Assembly: GCF_026340975.1 (NCBI RefSeq)
Contig: NZ_JAPEOS010000002.1
Span: 638,501 to 702,500, forward strand
Direction of reading: 5' to 3'
Length of the DNA stretch: 64,000 nucleotides
Origin: Streptomyces sp. NBC_01214
GTDB taxonomy: Bacteria > Actinomycetota > Actinomycetes > Streptomycetales > Streptomycetaceae
A program made the translations under genes and the position numbers. A model generated the notes under the pieces. It ran no database searches. It was not told the DNA's origin and was given only the letters and a program-made list of their open reading frames with translations. Each line of letters begins with the position of its first letter. Position 1 is the stretch's first letter. Below, piece by piece: positions 44,695 through 52,989 of the stretch.

Positions 44695-46044
44695 ATGCTC
44701 AAGCGACACGCCCGCGCGGCGTGTACCGCCCTGGCCGCCGCCGGGCTGCTGCTGGCCGGGACCGGCGGCGCCACCGCCGATCCCACCCCCGCCGCGCCCT
44801 CCGCGGCGGCCACCCTGCGCACCGCCGACGCCCCGCCCGAGCTGCTCGCCGCGATGCAGCGCGACCTCGGCCTGACCCCCACGCAGGCCAAGGCACGACT
44901 CGCCCACGAGGCCGAGGCGGGGGCCACCGCCGCCCGGCTGCGCGACCGGCTCGGCGCCGCCTTCGCCGGGGCCTGGGTGGACGGGGCCGACGCGGGCACC
45001 CTCACCGTGGCCACCACCCGGGCCGCCGACACCGCCGCGATACGGGCCACCGGGGCCCGGGCGAAGCTGGTCGCCCGCACCCTGGCCGACCTGGACGCCG
45101 ACCGGGCCGCCCTGGACCGGGCCGCCGGCCCCGCGACCCCGGTCCGCTACGTCGACCCGCGCTCCAACGGCCTCGTCGTCGAGGAGACCGAGGCGGGGGC
45201 GGCGGCCGCGCTGCTGGCCGCCACCGGGACCGACCCGGCCGCCGTCACGGTGGTCCGTACGGCCGGGGCCCCGCGCCCGCTGTACGACCTGCGCGGCGGG
45301 GACGCGTACTACATGAACGGCAGCGGCCGCTGCTCCGTCGGCTTCCCCGTCACCAAGGGGTCCGTGAACGGCTTCGCCACCGCCGGGCACTGCGGGCGCG
45401 CCGGAACCACCACCAGCGGCTTCAACCAGGTGGCCCAGGGCTCCTTCCAGGCCTCGGCCTTCCCCGGCAACGACATGGCCTGGGTGGCCGCGAACGCCCA
45501 GTGGACCGCGACCCCCTACGTGAAGGGCAGCGGCGGGGCGAACGTGCAGGTCACCGGCTCGGTGCTACAGCCCGTCGGCGCCTCGGTATGCCGTTCCGGA
45601 TCGACCACCGGATGGCACTGCGGCACGATCCAGCAGCACGACACCAGCGTCACCTACCCCGAGGGCACCATCTCCGGCGTGACCCGTACGACGGTCTGCG
45701 CCGAGCCCGGCGACTCGGGCGGCTCCTACCTCTCCGGGAGCCAGGCCCAGGGCGTCACCTCGGGCGGCTCCGGCAACTGCTCCAGCGGCGGGACCACCTT
45801 CTTCCAGCCGCTGAACCCGATCCTGTCCGCGTACGGGCTGACCCTCAAGGTCAGCGGCAGCGACCCCGGACCGGGCCCCGGCCCGGGCGACCCCGAGCCG
45901 GGCGGCACCTGGAAGGCGGGCACCGTCTACGCGACCGGCGCCACCGTCACCCACGGCGGCTCGACCTACCGCTGCCTCCAGGGGCACCAGGCCCAGCCGG
46001 GCTGGGAGCCGCCGAACGTCCCGGCGCTCTGGCAGCGGGTCTGA
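44695..46044 (+). CDS. streptogrisin-like S1 serine protease with chitin-binding domain
   Basis: 449 residues. Signal peptide (1-28), alpha-lytic-protease-type propeptide (about 45-195), then the S1E catalytic domain with the full triad His232 (TAGHC), Asp260 (NDMAW) and Ser341 (GDSGG). A Gly/Pro linker leads to a C-terminal carbohydrate-binding domain of CBM5/12 type (TWKAGTVYATGATVTHGGSTY). The layout matches streptogrisin C. It probably degrades proteins in chitin-rich substrates. ATG 44695 with GAGGAG 7 nt upstream. Confidence 0.93.
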   Translation: MLKRHARAACTALAAAGLLLAGTGGATADPTPAAPSAAATLRTADAPPELLAAMQRDLGLTPTQAKARLAHEAEAGATAARLRDRLGAAFAGAWVDGADAGTLTVATTRAADTAAIRATGARAKLVARTLADLDADRAALDRAAGPATPVRYVDPRSNGLVVEETEAGAAAALLAATGTDPAAVTVVRTAGAPRPLYDLRGGDAYYMNGSGRCSVGFPVTKGSVNGFATAGHCGRAGTTTSGFNQVAQGSFQASAFPGNDMAWVAANAQWTATPYVKGSGGANVQVTGSVLQPVGASVCRSGSTTGWHCGTIQQHDTSVTYPEGTISGVTRTTVCAEPGDSGGSYLSGSQAQGVTSGGSGNCSSGGTTFFQPLNPILSAYGLTLKVSGSDPGPGPGPGDPEPGGTWKAGTVYATGATVTHGGSTYRCLQGHQAQPGWEPPNVPALWQRV

Positions 46045-46068
46045 CCGACCTCCGCGAGGCCGGGAACC

Positions 46069-46103
46069 GGTGCCGTGACTGCCAAGGGGGGAGTCACGGC
46101 ACC
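46069..46103. terminator. convergent terminator
   Basis: A 12-bp perfect stem GGTGCCGTGACT / AGTCACGGCACC (46069-46080 / 46092-46103) lies between the protease gene and the YdcF-family gene. Confidence 0.8.
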
Positions 46104-46137
46104 ACAGCGTGCGCGACGACGGCACGCCGGGCCCGGG

Positions 46138-47154
46138 TCAGACGAGGACCGCGGCCAGCGTGCCGAGCGCGCCGAGGACGGTGAGCAGGGCGCAGATCGA
46201 CAGGTTCACGATCCGGTGCTCCCAGAAGACCGCGACGAACTCGCGGATGGTGGCGCTCGGCCAGTAGTACTTCGCGGTGGGGGAGCCCAGCACCTGCCCG
46301 TTGACGCCGGTCTTGCGGGCCAGCATCGCCGCCCTGAAGGCGTGGAAGTTGTTGGTGACCACCACGCACCGGTAGGCCGGGTCGTGCGCCGTCATGATGT
46401 CCCGGCTGAAGAGCATGTTCTCCTCGGTCGTGGTGGAGCGGTCCTCCAGTGCGACGTGCTGCTCGGGCACGCCCTGCGCGATCAGCCAGTCCGCCATCGC
46501 CCGGGCCTCGGAGACCTTCTCGTCCGAGCCCTTGCCGCCCGAGACCAGGAGCACCGGCGGCCGGCCGCTCCGGGCCAGCTGGGCCTCGTAGATCTGCTGC
46601 CCCTTGCGCAGGCGGGAGGCCAGCAGCGGCGGCACGCGGTCGCCGCCGATCAGGCCCGAGCCCAGCATGACCACGTGGTCGACGTCGCCGCGCACCTTGA
46701 TCCGGCCGTAGAGGAAGGCGTAGCCGAGGAAGCAGAAGAAGACGAAGGAGACGTAGCCGGCGACCACGGTGACCGTTCCCGCGATGCCCCCGAGGAGGGG
46801 CGAACCGACCACGCCGACGAGCACCAGCAGCGCGATCAGGCCGAAGATCGTGAGGCCCGCGAGCATCGACAGCAGGTTGGCCGGCCGGAAACCCTCCTTG
46901 CGGATCATGACCATGCCGTTGCGGACGAGGAAGACGCCCAGGGCCAGGGCCGCGAACACGGGCGAGGCGAAGACGAGCACGAGGACCGTGACGGCCGCCC
47001 AGGTGGGCAGTTTGACGACCTGGAGGAACAGTGCGGAGAACGCGCTGAGGAAAGTCAGCCCCAGGAGCACGGCGTTGCTGAAACGGCGCCGGTCCTGCCG
47101 GACACTGATGCAGAAGGCGAGGAAGAGCGCGGCGGCGAGCGCGAAGGCGACCAT
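46138..47154 (-). CDS. YdcF/SanA-like DUF218 membrane protein
   Basis: 338 residues. Four to five N-terminal membrane helices (to about 150), then a DUF218 domain: VVMLGSGLIGGDRVPPLLASRL, SGGKGSDEKVSEA, EDRSTTTEENM and VVTNNFHAFRAAMLA. DUF218 proteins bind nucleotide-like cofactors and are linked to envelope or vancomycin-barrier functions in other bacteria. It is downstream of the D-aminoacylase gene on the same strand with a 22-nt gap, so they may be co-transcribed. Confidence 0.85.
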   Translation of the reverse strand: MVAFALAAALFLAFCISVRQDRRRFSNAVLLGLTFLSAFSALFLQVVKLPTWAAVTVLVLVFASPVFAALALGVFLVRNGMVMIRKEGFRPANLLSMLAGLTIFGLIALLVLVGVVGSPLLGGIAGTVTVVAGYVSFVFFCFLGYAFLYGRIKVRGDVDHVVMLGSGLIGGDRVPPLLASRLRKGQQIYEAQLARSGRPPVLLVSGGKGSDEKVSEARAMADWLIAQGVPEQHVALEDRSTTTEENMLFSRDIMTAHDPAYRCVVVTNNFHAFRAAMLARKTGVNGQVLGSPTAKYYWPSATIREFVAVFWEHRIVNLSICALLTVLGALGTLAAVLV

Positions 47155-47176
47155 GCCGCCATCGTAGATGTCCGAT

Positions 47177-48775
47177 TTACCGAAGATCGCCGGCGGTTCG
47201 GCGCACCGCGCGCCCGGCCAGCACGTCCGTCCGCCGCCCGTCGCGCATCACGAAACGCCCGTCGATCAGGACGTGCGGGATCCCGGTCGGCAGTGCGCGC
47301 GGCCGCTCGTACGTGGACCCGGCCGCGACCGTCTCCGGGTCGAAGAGGACGAGGTCGGCGCGGTACCCCGCGCGGACCAGGCCCCGGTCGGGCAGTCGCA
47401 GGCGCGCCGCGGGCCGGCCGGCCAGGTGCGCCACGCACTCCTCCAGGGAGAGCAGGCCGAGTTCGCGGACGTAGTGGCCGAGGTAGTGGGGGAAGGTGCC
47501 GTAGGCGCGCGGGTGCGGTTTCGCGCCCTGGAGGATGCCGTCGGAGCCGCCGGTGTGGACCCGGTGACGCATGATCGCCCGGACGTTCTCCTCGTGGCCG
47601 ACGTGTTGGAGGACCGTCGGCGCGAGCCGGTCGCTGAGCAGGAGCCCGCGGGCGGTCTCCCAGCCGTCCAGGCGCCTGCCCACGTACGGGCCGTAGGCGG
47701 GATCGGCGGTGCCCGAGATCTCGATCGTCGACCAGTCGACGGGGACCCCGTGGCAGCCGTCGGAGCCCTCGACCTCCAGCGCGCGGCGGATCCGCTCGGC
47801 CTGGGTGCCGTCGCGCAGCCGGGCCAGCACCGCCTCCGGGCCGCCCTCGTTCGCCCAACCGGGCAGGAGCGCGACGAGGGTGGTGCAGCCGGGGGTGTAC
47901 GGGTAGCTGTCGAGGGTGATGTCGGCGCCCCCGTCCAGGGCCGCGTCGAGCAGGGCGAGCAGCTCGCCGGCCCGGCCCCGGTTCTCGTCGAAGTTCATGG
48001 TGGCGTGCGCGAGGTGCAGGGCGCAGCCGGCGTCCCGGGCGAGCGCGACCACCTCGGCGTAGGCGGCCAGCGCGTCGCGGCCGTAACTGCGGTGGTGCGG
48101 GCAGTAGTAGCCGCCGTACCGGGCCACGACCCGGCACAGCTCGGTCAGTTCGGCCCCGGTGGCGTACATGCCGGGGGTGTAGGTGAGCCCGGAGGACAGG
48201 CCGACGGCGCCCTGGTCGAGGCCCTCGGCGACGAGCTGCCGCATCCGGTCCAGCTCGGCCGCGGTCGCCGGGCGGTCGTCCCAGCCGAGGGCGTACGCGC
48301 GGACCGTGCCCTGGGGGACCAGGTAGGCGGCGTTGACGGCCACGCCCCGGCCGCCGTGGGCCCGGTTCAGCCGGTCGAGGTACCCGCCGACCGTGCGCCA
48401 GTCGAAGTCGACGTCGTCGCCGGTCCCGTTCCAGCCGGCGATCGCGGCCCGCACCTCGCCGAGGGTGCGGTCGTCGACGGGCGCGTACGACAGTCCGTCC
48501 TGGCCGAGGACTTCGAGCGTCACGCCCTGCGCGGCCTTCGCACTGTGGTCCGGGTCGCGGAGCAGGGCGAGGTCGCTGTGGGCGTGCATGTCGACGAAGC
48601 CCGGGGCGAGGGCGAGGCCGCGGGCGTCGAGGGTCCGGCGCCCGCCGCCCGGGAGCCGGCCGCCCGGCAGCCTGCCGATCTCGGCGATCCGGCCCTCGTG
48701 GACGCCGACGTCGGCGGTGTACGAGGGCCCGCCCGTGCCGTCGACGACGCGGGCCCCCCGGATGACCAGGTCCAC
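47177..48775 (-). CDS. N-acyl-D-amino-acid deacylase (amidohydrolase)
   Basis: 532 residues, amidohydrolase superfamily. First metal pair His64/His66 in GFVDMHAHSD; later GQDGLSYAP, SSGLTYTPGMYA, HHRSYGRD, HLAHATMNF and a C-terminal GYRADLVLFDPE, all typical of D-aminoacylase. It would release free D-amino acids from N-acyl forms. The next gene upstream, a PLP D-amino-acid deaminase, would use the product. The stop of that gene is 10 nt upstream, indicating an operon. Confidence 0.9.
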   Translation of the reverse strand: MDLVIRGARVVDGTGGPSYTADVGVHEGRIAEIGRLPGGRLPGGGRRTLDARGLALAPGFVDMHAHSDLALLRDPDHSAKAAQGVTLEVLGQDGLSYAPVDDRTLGEVRAAIAGWNGTGDDVDFDWRTVGGYLDRLNRAHGGRGVAVNAAYLVPQGTVRAYALGWDDRPATAAELDRMRQLVAEGLDQGAVGLSSGLTYTPGMYATGAELTELCRVVARYGGYYCPHHRSYGRDALAAYAEVVALARDAGCALHLAHATMNFDENRGRAGELLALLDAALDGGADITLDSYPYTPGCTTLVALLPGWANEGGPEAVLARLRDGTQAERIRRALEVEGSDGCHGVPVDWSTIEISGTADPAYGPYVGRRLDGWETARGLLLSDRLAPTVLQHVGHEENVRAIMRHRVHTGGSDGILQGAKPHPRAYGTFPHYLGHYVRELGLLSLEECVAHLAGRPAARLRLPDRGLVRAGYRADLVLFDPETVAAGSTYERPRALPTGIPHVLIDGRFVMRDGRRTDVLAGRAVRRTAGDLR

Positions 48776-48785
48776 CGGCCCGCGC

Positions 48786-50078
48786 TTAGAAGAACGTGCG
48801 GACGTAGTCGGTGACGGCGCCGTCGGCCTGCACGACCGGGATCAGCGGCCACTTCTCGAAGATCGTGCAGGGGTGGGCCATGCCGAGGGAGACCCAGTCG
48901 CCGACCTCCAGCGGGGTGGCGTCGGCGTCCGTCTCGACCCAGGCGTGCTGGTCGGACAGCTTGGTCACCCGGATTCCGGTCGCGGCGCGCTCGACGCCGT
49001 CACGGGCGCTGCGCACGGCGAGCACTTCGGGCAGGCCGAGGTCGTAGGCGATGTCGCGCTTGCCGGCGTTGACGAAGGCCTGGCCCGGCGTGGGGCGGGA
49101 GACCACCTGGGTCCACAGCCGGAAGGCGGGGAGCAGGCCGCCCTCCTCGGGAACGCGGTTGAAGGGGGTCAGGCCCGAGTACCAGCCGTGGTCGTGGGAG
49201 ACGTACGCGCCGGAGCGCAGCAACGGCAGGACGGGCAGCGACAGCTCCGGGATCCCGGCGAAGACCTCGGCGACGGCGTCGAACCATTCGCTGCCGCCGG
49301 CGCTGACGATGACCTCGTCCAGGCCGGTGCCGGTGAAGAGGCCCTGCTTGTCGAGATCGGCGGCGAGCGCGGTGAGGCGGCGCAGCCAGGCGCGGACGCT
49401 GTCGGCGTCGGCGCCGGGCATGGTGGCCTCGTAGCCGGCCACACCCGCCAGGCGCAGGGAGGGGGACGCGGCGACGGCCTCGGCGACGGCCTGGCATTCG
49501 TCGTCGGTACGGAGTCCCGTGCGCCCCTCGGCGCCGGCGCCGAGTTCGAGGACGACGTCGAGGGTGGCGCCGTGGCCGTGCAGGGCGGCGTCCATCAGCT
49601 CGACCCCGCGGACGGAGTCGACGTAACAGACGAACCGGAAGCCGGGGTCGGCGGCGAGCTCGTCGGCGACCCAGCGGAGGGCGGGAGCATCGACCAGCTC
49701 GTTGGCCAGGAAGATCGTCCGGATGCCGAAGGCGCGGCAGACGCGGGCCTGGTGGGGCATGGCGACGGTGATGCCCCACGCGCCGTGCTCCAGCTGGCGA
49801 CGGAAGAGCTGCGGGGCCATGCAGGTCTTGCCGTGCGGGGCGAAGGCCAGGTCGTGACGGGCGGCGTAGGTGCCGAGCGCGGCGAGGTTGTGCTCCAGCG
49901 CGTCCGCGTCGAGGGTCAGGACGGGGGTGGTGAAGCCGCCGGTGTACAGGTCGCGGCGCTCGGCGGCGAGCCGGCCGACGGTGAGGCCGTGCGCCTGGGC
50001 GTCCGGGGGGAGGCCCTTGAACCGGTGGTCGACCGGCTCGTCGGCGAGGTCCTTGACGGGGTCGCTGTCGCTGGCCAT
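48786..50078 (-). CDS. PLP-dependent D-amino-acid deaminase (D-serine dehydratase-like)
   Basis: 430 residues, alanine-racemase-type PLP barrel (fold type III). The PLP lysine is Lys84 in APHGKTCMAPQLF. A C-terminal D-serine-dehydratase-like domain carries the metal ligands His and Cys in AHPCTIFEKW. It likely converts D-serine or D-threonine to 2-oxo acids via an enamine. ATG 50078 is chosen over the very long open frame because GGAAGG lies 7 nt upstream. It is divergent from an IclR regulator and the RidA gene, which handles enamine products. Confidence 0.88.
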   Translation of the reverse strand: MASDSDPVKDLADEPVDHRFKGLPPDAQAHGLTVGRLAAERRDLYTGGFTTPVLTLDADALEHNLAALGTYAARHDLAFAPHGKTCMAPQLFRRQLEHGAWGITVAMPHQARVCRAFGIRTIFLANELVDAPALRWVADELAADPGFRFVCYVDSVRGVELMDAALHGHGATLDVVLELGAGAEGRTGLRTDDECQAVAEAVAASPSLRLAGVAGYEATMPGADADSVRAWLRRLTALAADLDKQGLFTGTGLDEVIVSAGGSEWFDAVAEVFAGIPELSLPVLPLLRSGAYVSHDHGWYSGLTPFNRVPEEGGLLPAFRLWTQVVSRPTPGQAFVNAGKRDIAYDLGLPEVLAVRSARDGVERAATGIRVTKLSDQHAWVETDADATPLEVGDWVSLGMAHPCTIFEKWPLIPVVQADGAVTDYVRTFF

Positions 50079-50169
50079 GCGGATGCCTTCCGGTTGTGTT
50101 GCGTGGGCTGCAACGGTCGTTGCGTGGGCCGCTGCATGCTGTCTAACATCCGTGTGACGCCGGGTCAAC

Positions 50170-50231
50170 GTGCGGCGCCGCTGCGGGGGCTCCGCCCCCG
50201 AACCCCCGCGCCTCAAACGCCGGCGGGGCTG
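50170..50231. repeat. dispersed GC-rich Streptomyces repeat (second locus)
   Basis: This 62-bp segment matches 44103-44164 with about five substitutions. It sits in the divergent promoter region of the D-amino-acid locus, about 90 nt upstream of the deaminase start. Confidence 0.75.
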
Positions 50232-50291
50232 AAACGTCCGGCCCCGCCGGCGGAGCCGGTGTTGGCGGTGACGGTCACGAAAGGACGCGGC

Positions 50292-51044
50292 ATGAGCCAG
50301 TCGGTGGAGCGGGCGCTCGCGGTGCTGCCGCTGCTCGCGAAGGGCCCCGCAGGCCTCGGAGAGGTCGCGGACGAGCTCGGCGTGCACAAGAGCACCGCGC
50401 TGCGGCTCCTGCGCACCCTGAACGAGCGCGGCTTCGTCTACCGCCGGCCCGACGGCCGCTACCGGCTCGGCGCGCAGCTCTTCGCGCTCGCCGCCGAGGC
50501 CATCGAGAACCTGGACGTCCGGGAGATCGCGCACCCCCACCTCGTCGAGCTGAACCGGGCCACCGGGCACACCGTTCACCTCGCCCTCCACCAGGACGAC
50601 GAGGTCGTGTACGTCGACAAGGTCGACAGCCGCTACCCGGTCCGCATGTACTCCCGCATCGGCAGGCCCGTGCCCCTCACGGTCGCCGCCGTGGCCAAGC
50701 TGCTCCTCGCCGACCTGCCCGAGGCCGAGCTCCGGGCCCTCGTCGCCCGGATCGAGTACCCCCGCTACACCGCCCGCTCCACCCCGGACGCGGCGGCCTT
50801 CCTGCGCGAACTGGACCTCGTACGGGAGCAGGGCTGGGCCACCGATCTCGGTGGGCACGAGGAGTCCATCAACTGCCTCGGGGCGCCCGTGCACGGGCCG
50901 GACGGGCGGGTCGTCGCGGCGCTGTCGGTCTCCGCGCCCGGTGTGGTCATCACCGCCGAGGGACTGCTCGCACTGCTGCCGCAGGTGCTGCGCACCGCCG
51001 AAGCCATCAGCCAGGACTACTCAGGAGCACAGGAGAGCACGTGA
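50292..51044 (+). CDS. IclR family transcriptional regulator
   Basis: 250 residues. N-terminal winged helix (GLGEVADELGVHKSTALRLLRTL) and a C-terminal IclR effector domain (EVVYVDKVDSRYPVRMYSRIGRPVPL; later GGHEESINCLGAPVHG). It probably senses a D-amino acid or its catabolite and controls the divergent deaminase/deacylase genes. ATG 50292 follows AAAGGA. The stop overlaps the RidA start by 4 nt. Confidence 0.92.
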   Translation: MSQSVERALAVLPLLAKGPAGLGEVADELGVHKSTALRLLRTLNERGFVYRRPDGRYRLGAQLFALAAEAIENLDVREIAHPHLVELNRATGHTVHLALHQDDEVVYVDKVDSRYPVRMYSRIGRPVPLTVAAVAKLLLADLPEAELRALVARIEYPRYTARSTPDAAAFLRELDLVREQGWATDLGGHEESINCLGAPVHGPDGRVVAALSVSAPGVVITAEGLLALLPQVLRTAEAISQDYSGAQEST

Positions 51045-51451
51045 GCGAGAAGGTCGCCATCACGCCCGCCACCCACACCGCCCCGCCCGCGAAGTTCTCG
51101 CACGGCGTGCGGAAGGGGAACATCCTCCAGGTCGCCGGTCAGGTCGGCTTCCTCCCGCACGTGGAGGGACAGCCGCCCACGCCCGCCGGTCCGGCCCTGC
51201 GCGAGCAGACCCTCCAGACGCTGGAGAACGTCCGCTCCGTCCTGGAGGCCGGCGGAGCGGGCTGGGACGACGTGATGATGATCCGCGTCTACCTCACCGA
51301 CACCGGGCACTTCGCCGAGATGAACGCCCTCTACAACGCCTACTTCGAGGAGCAGGGCCTGAAGGAGGCCCCCGCCGCCCGCACCACCGTGTACGTGGGC
51401 CTGCCGGCCGGGCTGCTCATCGAGATCGACGCCCTCGCCGTCCTCGGCTGA
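51041..51451 (+). CDS. RidA family enamine/imine deaminase
   Basis: 136 residues, YjgF/YER057c/UK114 fold. The catalytic arginine is Arg114 in AARTTVYVGLPAG, and LIEIDALAVL closes the family core. RidA hydrolyses reactive 2-aminoacrylate-type intermediates made by PLP dehydratases, matching the divergent D-amino-acid deaminase. GTG 51041 overlaps the IclR stop (GTGA). A terminator follows. Confidence 0.92.
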   Translation: MSEKVAITPATHTAPPAKFSHGVRKGNILQVAGQVGFLPHVEGQPPTPAGPALREQTLQTLENVRSVLEAGGAGWDDVMMIRVYLTDTGHFAEMNALYNAYFEEQGLKEAPAARTTVYVGLPAGLLIEIDALAVLG

Positions 51452-51478
51452 GTCGGGTCCGCCGCCGGACGCGCGGGC

Positions 51479-51507
51479 GGGGCGCCCCCCTGGCGGTGGG
51501 GCGCCCC
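51479..51507. terminator. convergent terminator
   Basis: Two copies of GGGGCGCCCC (51479-51488 and 51498-51507) pair across a 9-nt loop, followed by CTTT, between RidA and the carboxypeptidase gene. Confidence 0.75.
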
Positions 51508-51526
51508 CTTTCACGCGGTCAGCCGG

Positions 51527-52864
51527 TCACGGCGCCGCGCAGTACTGGGCTTCCTTGCCGATCGAGCGGTACATGCAGTCCGCGTTCTCCAACAGCTGGA
51601 GCACCGCGTCCTTGTTGCGCGCGGTCTCGCGGTCGATGACCTCGTCCGGCGGGTAGAAGCCGCCGCCACCGCTCTCCGGGTACATCTCGAAGGTGTAGGA
51701 GAAGATCTTCTGGTTGCCCCACAGCCAGTCGTCGATCGTTCCGTCCGTGATGTACAGGTCGCTCGACTGCTCCGGCGTGTAGCCGTTGCTCGCCGCCATG
51801 CTGGTGCCGATCTTCTTGTAGACGGCGAGGTCGTCGGCGGTCAGGCCCGGGGCGGTGTCGTTGTAGGTGTAGCCGAAGGGCCACAGGACGAGCTCGCTGT
51901 AGGTGTGGAAGTCGATGGCGGCCTTGATCTGCTGCTTGCCGCCGATCACCCGGCTGCGGACGAAGTCCGCGACGACCTTCACCTCGGGCGCCGACTCGGC
52001 GGCGGCTCCCCGGTAGGTCTCGGAGCTCTTGCTGCTGCTGGAGCCGCCGCAGCAGCCCCACTTGTAGTTCCAGTTGCGGTTCTCGTCCGTGCCGACGTAG
52101 GAGGAGCCGGAGTTCGGCTGCCGGTTCTTGCGCCAGGAGCGGTAGGAGCCGGTGGCGATGTCGTACTCGCCGCCGTCCGGGTTGAGGTCCGGGACGATCC
52201 AGATCTCGCGGCCGTTGACGGCGCCCGTGACCCGGGAGTCGCTCCCGTACTTGGAGGTGAACTCCTTGAGGAGGTACAGGGCCATCTCGACGGTCAGGTG
52301 CTCGCGCGCGTGCTGGTGGGCGGTGAAGAGCACCTCGGGCTCGGCCTCGTCCGTCGCGACGTTGTCGCTGATCTTGATGGCGAACATGTCCCGGCCTTGG
52401 TACGACTTTCCGATCACCCGCTTGCTCGCGATCGCGGGGTACTGCGCGACGAGCTGGTTGATCTCCGCCGTCGCCTCGGCGTAGTTGTGGTACTTCGAGT
52501 CCGCCGAGGGGAAGTCCATCGGGGTCGCCGCGATGCCGGGCAGCGAGCGGTCCGGGGGTCCGGGCAGGGCGGTCAGCTTGTAGCCGAGCTCCTTGAGCTT
52601 CTTGGCCTGCATGGTGTCGGCGCTGACCACGACGGTGTGGTCGTCCACCTCGTCGATCGAGACGCCCGTACGGAGCAGGGCGGTCCGGTCGGCGGCGGTG
52701 GAGGGGCCGTGGATCCGGTACTGGACGATCGCCTCGTCCTGGGTGGCGGTCGAAGGGGTGGGCGGAGGGGAAGCCGTCGCGCTCATGCCGTAGGCGGGTG
52801 CGCCCAGCGCGAGCGCCAGCAGGGCCGCCGTGAGGGCGGCCCTCCGGCGGGTATGGAGCCGCAT
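51527..52864 (-). CDS. secreted M14 family zinc carboxypeptidase
   Basis: 445 residues. Signal peptide (RRRAALTAALLALALGAPAYG), a short propeptide, then the M14 domain from about 120: zinc residues in HQHAREH (His185, Glu188), substrate residues in PDLNPDGGEYD and DENRNWNYKWGC, the third ligand in AIDFHTYSE, and the catalytic Glu in YTFEMYPESGGGGFYPP. It removes C-terminal amino acids from peptides outside the cell, resembling Streptomyces carboxypeptidase T/SG. It is upstream of nothing on its strand; the chitinase gene begins beyond it on the same strand. Confidence 0.93.
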   Translation of the reverse strand: MRLHTRRRAALTAALLALALGAPAYGMSATASPPPTPSTATQDEAIVQYRIHGPSTAADRTALLRTGVSIDEVDDHTVVVSADTMQAKKLKELGYKLTALPGPPDRSLPGIAATPMDFPSADSKYHNYAEATAEINQLVAQYPAIASKRVIGKSYQGRDMFAIKISDNVATDEAEPEVLFTAHQHAREHLTVEMALYLLKEFTSKYGSDSRVTGAVNGREIWIVPDLNPDGGEYDIATGSYRSWRKNRQPNSGSSYVGTDENRNWNYKWGCCGGSSSSKSSETYRGAAAESAPEVKVVADFVRSRVIGGKQQIKAAIDFHTYSELVLWPFGYTYNDTAPGLTADDLAVYKKIGTSMAASNGYTPEQSSDLYITDGTIDDWLWGNQKIFSYTFEMYPESGGGGFYPPDEVIDRETARNKDAVLQLLENADCMYRSIGKEAQYCAAP

Positions 52865-52989
52865 GCGTTCTCCTGGGTCGGGAGTGTGGGGATAGCCGTG
52901 CGGACGCGCACAGCGTGCTCTCGTGGCATGTCCCGGTCAAGGACAAGCTGTGCAGGCCGTGCCGATCCGGCCACCCCCACTGGTACCGC

